DNA from: Aporrectodea caliginosa
Taxonomy: Eukaryota > Annelida > Clitellata > Crassiclitellata > Lumbricidae
Reading direction: 5' to 3'
Assembly (NCBI GenBank): GCA_020284085.1
Contig: JACEVL010000460.1
Span: 186,001-250,000, forward strand
Length of the DNA: 64,000 nucleotides
The notes beneath the pieces were generated by a model, which was not told the DNA's origin, ran no database searches, and saw nothing but the letters and a program-made list of their open reading frames with translations. A program made the position numbers and the translations under genes. Below, in pieces: positions 1 through 11,195 of this stretch; the stretch's first letter is position 1, and the number at the start of each line of letters is the position of its first letter.

Positions 1-467
1 AAAGTAATATGCAAAGGTTATACCGTTCAAAATTCGTATCCAATCCACAGCAAACACGAAGAATAATTTTGACACTCACAAATATCACAACTGAGCTCCA
101 ATACGTCAGAATTATTTAGCAACTTCTGCATTACGATTAAAAACGGATATTTTAAATAAGGAAATTAATATTCGGATGATTCGGATGAAAAGCTATTACT
201 ATATGATTACAATGACTTAAAGCTACAATCGATTAATGCCTTGAGATGACTGCTACAAAAGTAATCAAATTGGATTATAAAGCCTAGATAAAATTTTAAC
301 ATCAATACCCGTTACAGTACATGAATTAACTATAATTAATATGTTCATTGTTTCTATGATTCAAAAACTGCAATGTAGACTATAGTCATTTGTTTGGGAT
401 ATTGCAAGTAGAAGACTAGAGCGATTTGTTTGCCATCGTCCTATTGGTTAAGAATTCTTTCCTGTAG
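1..467 (+). other. intron or upstream sequence, nothing recognised
   Basis: AT-rich DNA without a credible coding exon. It ends in a pyrimidine-containing stretch and a TAG acceptor at 465-467 that opens the first recognisable ABCA exon, so it is most simply the 3' part of an intron whose start lies left of the window. I see no repeat family in it. Confidence 0.6.
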
Positions 468-591
468 AACTTCGGTTCCAAGACGAATCCAGCAGTTAAC
501 GACCTTAACATCGACATCTATGAAGGCAACATAACCGCTCTAGTGGGGCACAACGGAGCGGGAAAAACAACGACCATGTTCATGTTAACAG
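468..591 (+). CDS. ABCA-type transporter exon: NBD1 Walker A
   Basis: This exon encodes the start of the first nucleotide-binding domain of an ABC subfamily A lipid-type transporter. Translated from 468 in phase 0 it gives [20 protein letters not shown] and then a Walker A motif, GHNGAGKTT, at about 547-573, ending in MLT. It is bounded by an acceptor (cctgtag) and a consensus donor (acag/gtaagt), and it leaves in phase 1, which joins exactly to the next exon. Walker A binds the phosphates of ATP in the cytosolic domain. The preceding TMD1 exons must lie left of the window. Identification as ABCA rather than another ABC family rests on the whole exon set, especially the large extracellular exon at 31.6 kb. 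Confidence 0.88.
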
Positions 592-1062
592 GTAAGTATA
601 TTTACCATCTATTAACCTAAGCGTCCTTATCCTCTTCACAAATGTTCTTATTGTTGTTCTTCTTGCCATTCTACTTTCTTTCTGTTCTTCTTATTATTGT
701 TTAAGGTTTTTTCTCGTTCTTCTTGTACTTGTTCAACTTCTTTTTTGTTTTGTTTTTTTTCATTCTTCTGTTAGGACCATACTTGTTTTCTTATTCTGTT
801 TTCAACTTTTCTTCTTTCATTTCTTTGTCTTTTTCCTCCATATTTTATATATCTAAGCATCGTTAACACCATCATCATAATAAACTCTAGATTCGTCATC
901 ATAAGCTTCTTAGTTGTCAGTAATTATATAAAGGTGAAAATAGGCCTTTGTAGTATGCTAAATTTTTAAATATCTTACATTTCGACATCGCGTATCAGTC
1001 AATTAAACCCGCGAGAAATCAGACTCAGCATCTATCCACAATTCCTTAATAATACTATATAT
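592..1062 (+). other. intron with a pyrimidine-rich tract
   Basis: Intronic sequence after the Walker A exon. From about 610 to 840 it is strongly biased to TTCTT/TTGTT words. No coding or repeat family is recognised before the MITE at 1063. Confidence 0.5.
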
Positions 1063-1412
1063 CAGAGGTGGCCTACTTTTTGGCCTACGGGCCACTATGA
1101 CTGTTGGTGAGCACGCGGCGGGCCGCTCGGACTAAATGTTTATCCTCACAGCCTCGAAAGAAATAGGCCTACAAATGTTTATTTAATATTTTACAAGATG
1201 TATAAAAACAAGTACGACTACATTAGGGCACTAGAACTTACAACACTAAATCTTTCAGTGTTTTAGACATCATTATTATGCAGTATTGTAGTAGTCGGAC
1301 AAGTAAGTAGGTGCAAAATGAGAAAAAAATATTGAGAAAGGGGCCGTGCGGGCCGCCAATCAGCAGCCCGCGGGCCGCATTTGTCCCGCGGGCAGCGGGT
1401 TGGCCATCCCTG
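1063..1412. mobile_element. hAT-type MITE, CAGAGGTGGCC termini
   Basis: A 350-bp non-autonomous element. The left end is CAGAGGTGGCC and the right end GGCCATCCCTG, which are imperfect terminal inverted repeats (consensus CAGRGRTGGCC). It is flanked by a perfect 8-bp duplication, ctatatat, at 1055-1062 and 1413-1420. Eight-base target duplications with CAG ends are the hallmark of hAT transposons. The interior is GC-rich (gggccgc words) and has no transposase. Its right end is only about 77 bp upstream of the acceptor of the next exon. Confidence 0.85.
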
Positions 1413-1489
1413 CTATATATGATTAATTTGAGCCTAGCAAATTTGACTGAGAATTTTGAGATTTGTGAGGGTGACTATTGGTTTTGTAG

Positions 1490-1644
1490 GATTTCTGCCA
1501 CCGTCGAAAGGCACAGCCTACATAAACGGCTTCGATATAACGCGAGAAATGGATAAAATTAGACAAAACCTGGGCCTCTGTCCACAGCACAACATACTCT
1601 TTGATAACCTAACCGTCAGAGAACACCTTATCTTCTTTGCCATG
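1490..1644 (+). CDS. ABCA-type transporter exon: NBD1 Q-loop
   Basis: Continuation of NBD1. The incoming g from 591 plus ga gives glycine, so the join reads MLTG then [16 protein letters not shown], followed by the Q-loop segment [19 protein letters not shown] and ending FFAM. The acceptor is gttttgtag at 1481-1489 and the donor is catg/gttagt at 1645. The outgoing phase is 0. The Q-loop glutamine contacts Mg-ATP and couples the NBD to the membrane helices. The sequence is intact and typical of ABCA NBD1. The following intron is about 12.7 kb and holds a complete LTR retrotransposon. Confidence 0.88.
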
Positions 1645-1743
1645 GTTAGTAACCATTTGCTAAAATCTTCTCAACAATCAACATTCAAGATATCTGTATG
1701 TGGATTAAAACGGGTTTGCGTTGCATAGTTAGCATTATTGCTA

Positions 1744-1746
<3 letters not shown>

Positions 1747-1820
<74 letters not shown>
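1747..1820. repeat. (TTA)n microsatellite at a LINE 3' tail
   Basis: About 25 copies of TTA/TAA, passing on the right into degenerate aaattattatt units. The adjoining sequence is the 3' end of the minus-strand R2-like LINE fragment, so the tract most likely grew from that element's terminal repeat. Confidence 0.8.
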
Positions 1821-1821
<1 letters not shown>

Positions 1822-1873
1822 ATTATTATTAAATTATTATTAAATTCAAATCATGGTTCTTAAAATAAAGGTT

Positions 1874-2606
1874 CTAGGGCCTCATCGAACCCAGGCACGC
1901 GATAGCGTTAAACCGCTGGATTGTAACTGAAATCTTTTGGAACAGGAAGAAAGTTTCTTGAAGATCTTCCGTTGTTCTTGTCAATCGTCGGCCGAGATCC
2001 AAGATGAAGGCCAGGCCTTCGCGGTCCATAGGCCCCATCGTTTCTATGGCGATAGGGGTAAAACAGTATCTCGTCTGAAGCTCAGCGTATTTGGATTGCT
2101 TTCTAGTCGCGGCTATTTCCGCCGCTCCTCCTGCCGCTGCTGATGTCTCGGCCAAGTACGATGGCGCGAAAGTGTCAATGATTGTCACATCCCAAATCAG
2201 AGAACGCCCGCTTTTCCAAGGAATCAAGGTTTGGCCATCCGGTCTTTTCCCATCCAGTCGGGTAAGGCCAACCGGTTCCCTGATCGATGGTATGCCTGCC
2301 CTGATGAGACTGCGCAGCACAATATCGTTAATTGAAGAATGTCTTGCTTGTCTGCCGAAGCCCAGTGAGCAAGCCATTCCATGCGAGCCTCTGGCTGAGA
2401 CCATTGTTCCACATGCGCATGCGTGTGGGGCACAGATGACCGCCCCTAGTCTCAAGCCCACCGCCACCCTCATCTCCTCGTCGTTCAGCCTTAGGCCTTG
2501 GGCTGCTAGCGGCAGGGCGAAGAGCCAGTCTGAAGCGTGTGGGGCCTGTATGGCGTTTAGCCTGGCCAGGTCATACGAGTCCCGGGCGCGCGATTCGATC
2601 CCCGAC
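1874..2606 (-). pseudogene. R2-like LINE, C-terminal endonuclease fragment
   Basis: Minus-strand reading frame of about 240 codons (from near 2606 to 1874) that resembles the C-terminal region of non-LTR retrotransposons with a restriction-like endonuclease. It contains GKRPDG...PW..GRSLIWDVT, a PD...(D/E)xK-like catalytic arrangement, followed by an alanine-rich segment, KYAEL, and RRLTRTTEDLQETFFLFQK near the end. These features match families common in marine invertebrates. The frame runs directly into the TTA microsatellite at 2610, so there is no true start, and the RT part is missing on this side. The codons are intact but the copy is a fragment. The clade is inferred. Confidence 0.6.
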
Positions 2607-2607
2607 A

Positions 2608-2716
<109 letters not shown>

Positions 2717-2943
2717 AACACATTTATTTCTCCACAAAGCCAACAAACAAATAGCCTATGCAGACTAATTAAATTAACTGTTTTCAATATTTTGTAAGCC
2801 GTTATTGAGTCCCGGGCTACTATTGTTGCAATCCGAGGTCACTAGGTGCCAAACAGACAGTTTCCAATTTGTAGGGCGACTGATAGACGTTGTAGCAGAT
2901 GACTGGTCTCACGCTGGTCGCCTGTCGCTGCAATGATCCTGCC

Positions 2944-4589
2944 TCATAGTTCTTGAACAAACGTCAGTAATTCTGTAAACCAACTTCCTGAGGTTTCAAC
3001 TGCAACAGGGACGAAATGATGGGACTGTGAGATAGCAGCATATTTGGTTTCTTTATTTCGAGCTGCTTTTTCCGCTACCGCAACAGCGTTATGTGATGTT
3101 AAATGCTCGTAAGATGCAGCGAAAGTGTCTGGCACCGTGACATCCCACGCCAAGCAACGACCTCTCTGCCAAGGTATGATGGTGACTCCGTCAGGCCTCT
3201 TCTCAAGCCTTGTTATGACTATCTCCAGATCTTTGATCTTTTTCTGGATGGATTTATCGACAGCCTTGCCTGGCAGTAGCGGTGCTCCCAGCAATGTCAG
3301 ATATTCAACAGCGACATTTTCAAACTCGGCGAAGGTCTGAATCTTGTTTGCTTCGTCATAACTTCTTGCAGATGCTTCGCATTTTTGCTAATCGAGCTAG
3401 GCCATACGTGGGCGCCTGTTCCTCTATCAAGCGGATGTCGTACTCAACTTGATCAATCGGTCCAGCAAGCGTAAGATCGTCCATATAGCCTATAGTCAAT
3501 GGAGTTGTCAAACTCTCTAGAAGCGGATGTATCGCTAGGCAAAACTCCAGTGGTCATAAGGGGTCGCCTTGTTGGGTGCCTTCCTCGAAAAGAATGGTAT
3601 AATGTTTGGTCTGTAGTTGGGAAGTGTAGGCATAGTTGTCAAATACATGTACATATCTGTATATTTCTGGAGCTTTTGCCGCTACCGCTCTAACATTCAG
3701 TATCTTCTCAGAGCATTGAAGTCGTTCGAGAATTCCAGTTTAACTATAATGTGGTTTTCAGGCATAGACACTGCAAGTATCGTCTGGTTGCCTGGACAGT
3801 AGTGTGGTCCAAACAAATTAAAAGTTGGAAATGCATTGCTCCACAAGGCTGCCATTGTTACACATGAAAACCTGAGTCTTTATGCAAAATTTTGGAAAGA
3901 TTGGATTGTATTTAGATGGCTACATAGTATGAACTCGTCAAAAAAACATGTATAATTTTGATTTCTTTCAAATCAGTTATATTTTTTCAAGTCAGTTATT
4001 ATTTTGAACAATAAACAGCTCAATTAGAAATATATACTGCAGTGTTACTGCTTAGTCAAGCTGCATTAAGTTTGTAATGAAATATAGTTTTGGATAATTA
4101 AAGAAGTTATCCAGTCTGCATAAATCCCGTCATTGAAGTGCTTGAAAACCCGCAACCCACAATTACTTCATTTTGCCTTCTCAAGTGTAACAGGGACAGC
4201 CTTGTGGGGCAGCATATTTTGAAAAAATATTTTCCCATATAAGTTTGGACCATACTACTGGACAGCTGCCTTGGCACCTCCTGATACTCCGACGCCGATT
4301 TGAAGTGGTGACAGATTTTGAGACAGGTATGGAGTAACAACATGGCAGACACACTTAACAGCCAACCGTCGCCACGTGTATCCTATCGTGATTGGTCTAT
4401 TTCCGCCATATTTTCCCCCAAGTGTTATTAGTCTACCGCCGTACAGGATATCTGCAATGTGTTTCGGTAGCCCGCCTCTCAAGAGTAGATTGATTAGGTC
4501 AGTAATAGTCTCCACGAAATCCGTGTCTGTTGTATTGGACAGAAGGTTCTTTAGATGTTGGGGTGTGTTTTTTATTGTTGTGTTTTTCA

Positions 4590-4614
<25 letters not shown>
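2944..4614 (-). pseudogene. broken R2-like LINE, RT to endonuclease
   Basis: A degenerate minus-strand retrotransposon. From 4614 to 4255 it encodes an RT N-terminal segment (LLRGGLPKHIADILYGGRLI, then RPITIGYTWRRLA and SPLQIGVGVSGGAKAAV). Near 3500-3440 a short frame reads YMDDLTLAGPIDQVEYDIR, carrying the YxDD catalytic box of reverse transcriptase. From 3294 to 2944 it encodes KRPDGVTIIPWQRGRCLAWDVT, the restriction-like endonuclease motif also seen at 1874-2606. The pieces are collinear but separated by frameshifts and deletions, so it is dead. The sequence between 3700 and 4250 is too decayed to read. Confidence 0.6.
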
Positions 4615-5155
<541 letters not shown>

Positions 5156-5497
5156 CTACTGTTAATATTGTTATTATTATTGTTTGTTTTGTCGTCGTTG
5201 TTGGTTGTTACGATTTTATAGTGTTTGCTGTAAACTGTGATTTTTCGTAAACGTCATGATCTTTTTCAGCCTTGGACATTGTATACCATGAAGCTATGAA
5301 TTTATTGATTTGTAGAGTAAAAACGACTGTATGTATGTATTTTCGTTTATTCGATCAAAGTTTTGTTGTCAGAACGCAACAAGTGACAATAATTGTTCTA
5401 GATGTAGCAGTTATGAAACAGATTTTGCCTAGTAACGTCAGCTGTCTGTTATGACTAGTAAATGTTTTTAAACATCATACGAGACAAAAGTTCTTAT
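5156..5497 (-). other. intronic sequence; LINE 3' end next to the LTR
   Basis: Mostly unrecognised. The last 60 bases before the LTR, read on the minus strand, give KNF followed, after a one-base frameshift, by MMFKNIY and a stop. That matches the extreme C-terminus of the LINE family seen at 17.8 and 63.5 kb (consensus KDDKNFI.R.LYK). The upstream part of the same frame is on the far side of the LTR element at 13894-14013. Confidence 0.45.
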
Positions 5498-6326
5498 TGT
5501 AACGATTTTTGCCCTGATGTTAACGGGTACATCTTTATTTTATTTGAACTCAATGATCTTCTTCTGAACTTGATTTGGACTTGATGAACTGTCCGCAAGC
5601 GGTAATCGCTCTAATGTACTTTGCGCGTACTCGATAACCTTGTAGCGTGTACTCGATAAACTTGAGGCGCACTGTTTAAACTCTAAACCTAGCCAGACGG
5701 CTAGACATATGTCTAGACAGGCGATTAGACAAAGGACTCGCGCCTTAAAAGGCGTATAAATAAGGCCTCGCTTAGTTAAGGAAAGGAGTAACAGGGTTTT
5801 AGTCGATGAAGTCAGTCGTCGGTGAACGGTCGATCAGTTAAGTCGTTGATTAGTAAGCAGTAGTCAGTAATCTGGATCAGTGATAAGTAATGAGTGATAA
5901 GTGATCAGTAGTCGTTTAAGAGACGGTTAATTCGTCTGATTAAGATTCGTTACAGTACATCTTTTGCGTCGGAGCCTACTTTTATGGTTCATTCTGCGAG
6001 TAGAGTTCATTTGACGATTGTTTAACTAATTAACTACGGACAAAAAGTAATCATCTTTCTTTATTACTTCGATTGATGTTGGAGATATAACTGTATTTCT
6101 GTTGATGAAGAATACAATCAGTCAACTTCAGAACGGCAATGTTTCTTTCCATTTCATCGTCTCAGGCTGACCGCTTGAGCCTTACCCAAGCCGACATATG
6201 TACTAGACTAAGTTTGCGGCGGATCCTGGTATAACTTTAACCTTAGTCTAGGGAATTATCATCCACCCACGGTGACAATACATTAACTTTGCCACTTGGT
6301 TGGCCAGCAGGGGTGGAAACGTTACA
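5498..6326 (+). repeat. 5' LTR of the Gypsy element
   Basis: 829 bp beginning TGTAACG and ending CGTTACA, a 7-bp terminal inverted repeat obeying the TG...CA rule. It holds a GTCTAGAC palindrome at 5711-5718, a TATA box (TATAAATA, 5755-5762), and, downstream, many overlapping GATAAGT/ATCAGT-like words at 5860-5920. An imperfect 12-13 bp stem lies at 6203-6214 and 6239-6251. It differs from the 3' LTR by a 5-bp indel and scattered substitutions. Confidence 0.93.
5711..5762 (+). promoter_or_regulatory. LTR promoter: GTCTAGAC site and TATA box
   Basis: GTCTAGAC (5711-5718) is followed 36 bp later by TATAAATA (5755-5762). The same pair is in the 3' LTR at 13278-13285 and 13322-13329. GTCTAGAC is identical to the palindromic Smad-binding element known from vertebrates; whether any protein binds it here is unknown. 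Confidence 0.6.
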
Positions 6327-6407
6327 AAGTGGTACTCTCGAAGCGGGGTAAGAAGTTGTGATTTACTTGAAATTGATTGTTGCAATTGATCATTTTCTTT
6401 CTACGAA
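6327..6407 (+). promoter_or_regulatory. primer-binding site and leader with splice donor
   Basis: Directly after the LTR comes aag then tggtactctcgaagcgggg, which starts with TGG as expected for a site complementary to a tRNA 3' CCA end; I cannot name the tRNA. At 6348 the sequence ggg/gtaaga is a good splice donor. Gag begins at the ATG at 6408. Confidence 0.55.
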
Positions 6408-9400
6408 ATGGATTTGGAAGGAACAAGACATTATACGCTTTTGGATGAAGCTTCTTCGCTTGACCGCCCAGAAATTTCGACGCCTGTGGAGAAAGAAACG
6501 ACGAAAGCGTCGGAACAATATAAAATGGAGTCACGAAAATTTTGGGAAAGTACGGACATGGATTTCTTCGACCGTCCAACAGCGGACCGTTCAGAGAAGA
6601 AGCCGGTTGTCGGTACGAATGTGATGGGGATGGATTCAAGATTTGCAGATGAACTTGGTGGTTTAATTGGCAACAGGAAAATGCTAATGAAGCCTGGAAA
6701 ATTTGATGGAACTGGGTCTTTGGAATCATTTCTGACGCAATTTGAAGTTTGTGCTCGACATAATAAATGGACGAGTGCAGACAAAGTGGATTTTCTACGA
6801 TGTGCATTGGACAAAGCGGCAACACAACTCTTATGGGATTTTGGTGCTAAAGAGGATGCCAGTTATGAACAGTTGGTTGAGCGACTCAGACAGCGTTATG
6901 GTGCAGAAGGTCAGTCGGAGACATATCGAGCACAGCTATACTACAGACGACAGAGAACAGATGAAAGTTTGAGTGACTTACTCCATGACATTCGTCGGTT
7001 AGTTGTTCTTGCATATCCAGTACCTTCTAGTGAAACAACAGAAATTGTTGCTCGAGATGCTTTTCTCGAAGCGATCAGGGATCGCGAGTTGTCTCTTAAG
7101 GTGCGCGAAAGGGAACCAAGGACAATAGATGAGGCATACCGGATGGCCTTGCGGCTGAGCGCATATCAACAGATGTCTGAGAGTGATGATCGCCGACGAC
7201 CACCTAATCGTGTTCGAGGAACACAAGGGATCGAGACGGGCATGCAGATGCAAGCGCAACTTGATAGCTTTTTCTCAGCTCAGCGGAAGTGGCAGCAGCA
7301 ATTAGAGGAGAACCTTTCAAGACAATTGGAAGAATTAAAAGGCAATCGTCCTCCGATAAATCAGAATACACAGCCATCTGTCTCTTGGACTAATCCAAAC
7401 ACACGATACTCCGACGTGAGGAATAACGGACGTGATCGAGCCTGTTTCAATTGTGGCCGTTCTGGTCACTTGGCTCGTCAATGCCGTCAGCGACGCGGAA
7501 GGCCTGGTCCTGCTGCGCGTGAGGAAACATTAGATCCGTCGATGGTAAATACAGAGGAGGCTATCGTCACAAATCACACTACGCATCAGCAACCACGGAT
7601 TATTACGGATAATGCTATCTACATACGAGCTACTATTCATGGACGGTCCAGGATGTGTCTTATTGATACCGGCTCTGAAGTAAGTATCATACCATCTGGC
7701 TATGTTGAAGGGCTAGAATTGCAACCCAGCTCGCATGTTCTGTTGGCTGCAAATGGCACAGGGATAAGAGTCTTGGGAGAATTGGTTGTCCCACTGAAAC
7801 TTTGGCCTGGTTTTGATTTGCCCACTCGCTTTCTTGTTTCCGATCAAGTTTGTGAGGTGATGCTCGGTATGTCATGGCTTAGACAGCATCGGTGTCACAT
7901 CGGTTTTGGAATTGGTGCACTTTTTGTTGGAAGGAGGCGTATTCCATTGGTAAAGGGTAATGGCTCCTCATGGTGTCGGCGTGTAGTTGTTGCGGAAGAG
8001 ATGGTGGTGTCTCCTCGATCTCAATGTGATGTGCTTTCTAAAACTCTATATAGCAATCTTTCTGTTACTGCACCGGCGTGGATGACAGAAACTTCTTCTG
8101 TGGCGCCCGGAGTTTATGTAGCTAGAATTGTAGTGGAGGATACAGCAGATACCACTCCAGTTAGGGTGATCAACTTGGGTGAGCAACCCGCAAAATTGTG
8201 CAAAGACCAGATCATTGGTGAGTTGCATCCAGTTCAAGTGGCCGAGAGCATAGCAAATGGAAGTTCAGGAAGAACTCTAGCTGAAAGTCAGGTAGTGAAT
8301 GAATTAATGAAAGATATTTCTGATGAGGTGCCTGCCGATGCAAGAGAACGACTGAAAGATATGTTGACTCAGTATACTGATGTGTTTTCAATATCAGAGG
8401 ATGATTTAGGCCGAACTAATTTATGTGAACACCGAATTGATACGGGTGATGCGCGTCCTGTTAGACAGCCATTGAGAAGACAGCCGTTGTTCTATAAAGA
8501 TGCAATTGAGAAACAGTTGGACCAGATGCTTGCCACGGGTGTAATAGAACCTGCTATGAGTGAATGGGCTGCTAACGTGGTGTTGGCCAAAAAGAAAGAC
8601 GGCACGTTACGGTTCTGTATTGACTATCGACAGCTCAATGACAGGACAAAGAAAGACTCATATCCTCTTCCTAGAATAGATGAATGTCTTGATGCTCTTT
8701 CCGGGGCAGGATGGTTCAGTACATTTGATTTGAGAAGTGGATATCACCAGGTTACTTTGAATTCTGCTGACGCTGATAAGACCGCTTTTGTGACTCGAAA
8801 AGGGATTTTTCGCTGGAAAGTGATGCCTTTTGGTTTGTGTAATGCCCCGGCTACCTTTCAACGTTTAATGGATATCGTCCTATCGGGATTGAACTTTGCA
8901 GTTTGTCTAGTTTATCTGGATGATGTCATAGTATTTGGAAAGTCTTTGGAGGAACATCTGAACAGAGTGGAATTAGTTTTCCAACGCTTGAGACTGGCTA
9001 ATTTGAAATTGAAGCCCAGTAAATGTCATCTTTTGAGACGTAATGTTTGCTTCTTGGGGCATATCATTTCCTCGGAGGGAATCGCTGTAGATCCAGTCAA
9101 GGTACAGGAGGTTTTAGAATGGCCCGTTCCAGAGAAGTTGAGGGATGTTCGATCGTTTCTTGGGTTGTGCGCCTATTATCGGAAATTCATATTGAACTTT
9201 TCTGGGGTGGCCGCTCCTCTTTTTGCATTGACGAAGAAGGAAAGACAGTTTGTCTGGAGTCCTTCTTGTCAGGAAGCTTTTGATAAATTGAAATTAGCCT
9301 TAACAACCTCTCCGGTGTTAAGCTTACCTGTAGATTCGGCTACCTACGTGTTAGACTGTGATGCTTCGGATGTGAGCATAGGAGCAGTTCTGTCTCAACG

Positions 9401-11195
9401 GATTGATGGAATGGAGAAGGTTATAGCCTATGGAAGTCGGTTATTCTCAACGTCCGAGAGGAATTATTGCATTACCCGGAAAGAACTATTAGCTGTGGTC
9501 CACTTCACCAAAGTGTATCGGCAATACTTGTTAGGTAAACGTTTTGTTATGAGGACCGACCATGCCGCACTACAATGGTTGCAGAAGACACCTGAACCAA
9601 TAGGTCAACAAGGACGTTGGCTGGAACGCCTTGCGGAGTTTGATTTTGAGATTGTCCATAGACCAGGGCGACAGCATGGGAATGCGGATGCTTTATCACG
9701 GAAGCCTTGCCGTCAATGTGGAAAAGATTATACACTGGTTAGGGAAGTGATTAGCACAGCTGATTCGGCCGAAGGAGATGGGATGTTGTCAATGGCCAGA
9801 GCTCAGAAGGAAGATGCCACACTTAGTGTTGTGAGAGGATGGTTGAGTGCAGGAGCTGATATGCCCTCATTTCAGGAACTACTGTGTGAAAGTGAAGAAC
9901 TCAAGGTCTACTGGTATCAAAGAAATGCCTTGAGTATTAAGAATGATGTTTTGTACAGAACGATCCCCGAAGCGGTAGAACAGATGATTATACCAAAGAC
10001 GATGAGAGAAGAGTTCCTTAGATTAGCGCATACCGGTATTACTGGTGGTCATCTGGGTATTCGACGGACCCGATGCCAAGTACGCCGAAGAGCCTATTGG
10101 GTAGGCTGGTCGAAAAGTGTGAAACGGTATTGTCGGCAATGTAACCGTTGTTGTCAGTATAGACGGGGACAACCTCCGAAACAAGGACCCTTACAAACCA
10201 TACCGTGCGGTGAACCATGGGAGAGATTGAGTCTCGATATTACCGGTCCCCATCCCAGAAGCAGGAAAGGACAGGTGTATATTCTAACGATGATGGATAA
10301 TTTTTCGAAGTATGCAGAAGCCATACCAATGGCTAACCAGGAAGCCACCTCGGTAGCAAAGGCTCTGGTTGAGAATGTGATTGTCCGATACGGGGCACCA
10401 CTCCAAATCTTGACCGATCAAGGTAGAAACTTTGAGAGCACGCTGTTTCAGGAGGTATGCCGATTGTTGGAGATTGATAAAGTTCGTACGTCGAGCTACC
10501 ATCCTAGGTGCAACGGCCTGATCGAAAGATTTCATCGGACCCTTAATTCGATGTTAGGCAAGGTAGTAGATGTTCATCAGCGTGATTGGGACGAGCGACT
10601 ACCGTACGTCATGGCTGCTTATAGAGCGTCGTGTCATGAAGCGACAGGGTTTTCCCCAAATTATCTTATTTTCGGTGGAAAAGAGAATCGAGCTCCCCTG
10701 GATATTGTTTTTGGACATGTGGATGAACCTGATGGAGAGAGGCCAACCTACTCAGTCTTTGTAGAAGACATGTTAGAACGCATGGAGGATGCTTATCGGA
10801 TGGTGCGAGAAAGTCTTAAGAAAGCAGCTGAACGACGTAGACATCGCTATGATTTACGTGTAAAATCGCAAACGTTTCAAGTGGGGGAATGGGCATGGTA
10901 TTTCACCCCTCGTCGTTTCAAAGGAAGAACCCCCAAATGGCAGAGAAATTTCACAGGACCGTTTATGATAGTGGGAGTGTCTGGTCCGATTAACTATTGG
11001 ATTCAGAAATCTCAGAAAGCTAAAGCTTTTGTAGCACATGTGGACAAGTTGCGTCCGTGCTATGGTCGAAAGAAGGGAGAATGGGTAGATAGACCAGAAA
11101 GTCCAGACGAAGGGAGGGTCACTGAAGAAAGGCCAGTGATTTCAGTTATCGATCGGCCGCGCCGTACTATTAGACAGCCGGTGCGATTTCAGTAG
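6408..11195 (+). CDS. Gag-Pol polyprotein of the Gypsy element
   Basis: 1595 codons in one frame with no internal stop or frameshift. The N-terminal Gag is followed by a CCHC knuckle (CFNCGRSGHLARQC, about residue 346), an aspartic protease (LIDTGSEVSIIPS, about 417), RT with YLDDVIVF (about 834), RNase H (DCDASDVSIG, about 983), and integrase. Integrase shows an HHCC zinc-binding start (H..GITGGH...C..C, about 1205-1248), catalytic D, D and E in LDITGPH (1276), LTDQGRN (1335) and NGLIERFHR (1370), and a GPF/Y module near 1517. No chromodomain is visible. Gag and Pol share one frame, so no frameshift site is needed. All catalytic residues I can identify are present. Confidence 0.95.
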   Translation: MDLEGTRHYTLLDEASSLDRPEISTPVEKETTKASEQYKMESRKFWESTDMDFFDRPTADRSEKKPVVGTNVMGMDSRFADELGGLIGNRKMLMKPGKFDGTGSLESFLTQFEVCARHNKWTSADKVDFLRCALDKAATQLLWDFGAKEDASYEQLVERLRQRYGAEGQSETYRAQLYYRRQRTDESLSDLLHDIRRLVVLAYPVPSSETTEIVARDAFLEAIRDRELSLKVREREPRTIDEAYRMALRLSAYQQMSESDDRRRPPNRVRGTQGIETGMQMQAQLDSFFSAQRKWQQQLEENLSRQLEELKGNRPPINQNTQPSVSWTNPNTRYSDVRNNGRDRACFNCGRSGHLARQCRQRRGRPGPAAREETLDPSMVNTEEAIVTNHTTHQQPRIITDNAIYIRATIHGRSRMCLIDTGSEVSIIPSGYVEGLELQPSSHVLLAANGTGIRVLGELVVPLKLWPGFDLPTRFLVSDQVCEVMLGMSWLRQHRCHIGFGIGALFVGRRRIPLVKGNGSSWCRRVVVAEEMVVSPRSQCDVLSKTLYSNLSVTAPAWMTETSSVAPGVYVARIVVEDTADTTPVRVINLGEQPAKLCKDQIIGELHPVQVAESIANGSSGRTLAESQVVNELMKDISDEVPADARERLKDMLTQYTDVFSISEDDLGRTNLCEHRIDTGDARPVRQPLRRQPLFYKDAIEKQLDQMLATGVIEPAMSEWAANVVLAKKKDGTLRFCIDYRQLNDRTKKDSYPLPRIDECLDALSGAGWFSTFDLRSGYHQVTLNSADADKTAFVTRKGIFRWKVMPFGLCNAPATFQRLMDIVLSGLNFAVCLVYLDDVIVFGKSLEEHLNRVELVFQRLRLANLKLKPSKCHLLRRNVCFLGHIISSEGIAVDPVKVQEVLEWPVPEKLRDVRSFLGLCAYYRKFILNFSGVAAPLFALTKKERQFVWSPSCQEAFDKLKLALTTSPVLSLPVDSATYVLDCDASDVSIGAVLSQRIDGMEKVIAYGSRLFSTSERNYCITRKELLAVVHFTKVYRQYLLGKRFVMRTDHAALQWLQKTPEPIGQQGRWLERLAEFDFEIVHRPGRQHGNADALSRKPCRQCGKDYTLVREVISTADSAEGDGMLSMARAQKEDATLSVVRGWLSAGADMPSFQELLCESEELKVYWYQRNALSIKNDVLYRTIPEAVEQMIIPKTMREEFLRLAHTGITGGHLGIRRTRCQVRRRAYWVGWSKSVKRYCRQCNRCCQYRRGQPPKQGPLQTIPCGEPWERLSLDITGPHPRSRKGQVYILTMMDNFSKYAEAIPMANQEATSVAKALVENVIVRYGAPLQILTDQGRNFESTLFQEVCRLLEIDKVRTSSYHPRCNGLIERFHRTLNSMLGKVVDVHQRDWDERLPYVMAAYRASCHEATGFSPNYLIFGGKENRAPLDIVFGHVDEPDGERPTYSVFVEDMLERMEDAYRMVRESLKKAAERRRHRYDLRVKSQTFQVGEWAWYFTPRRFKGRTPKWQRNFTGPFMIVGVSGPINYWIQKSQKAKAFVAHVDKLRPCYGRKKGEWVDRPESPDEGRVTEERPVISVIDRPRRTIRQPVRFQ

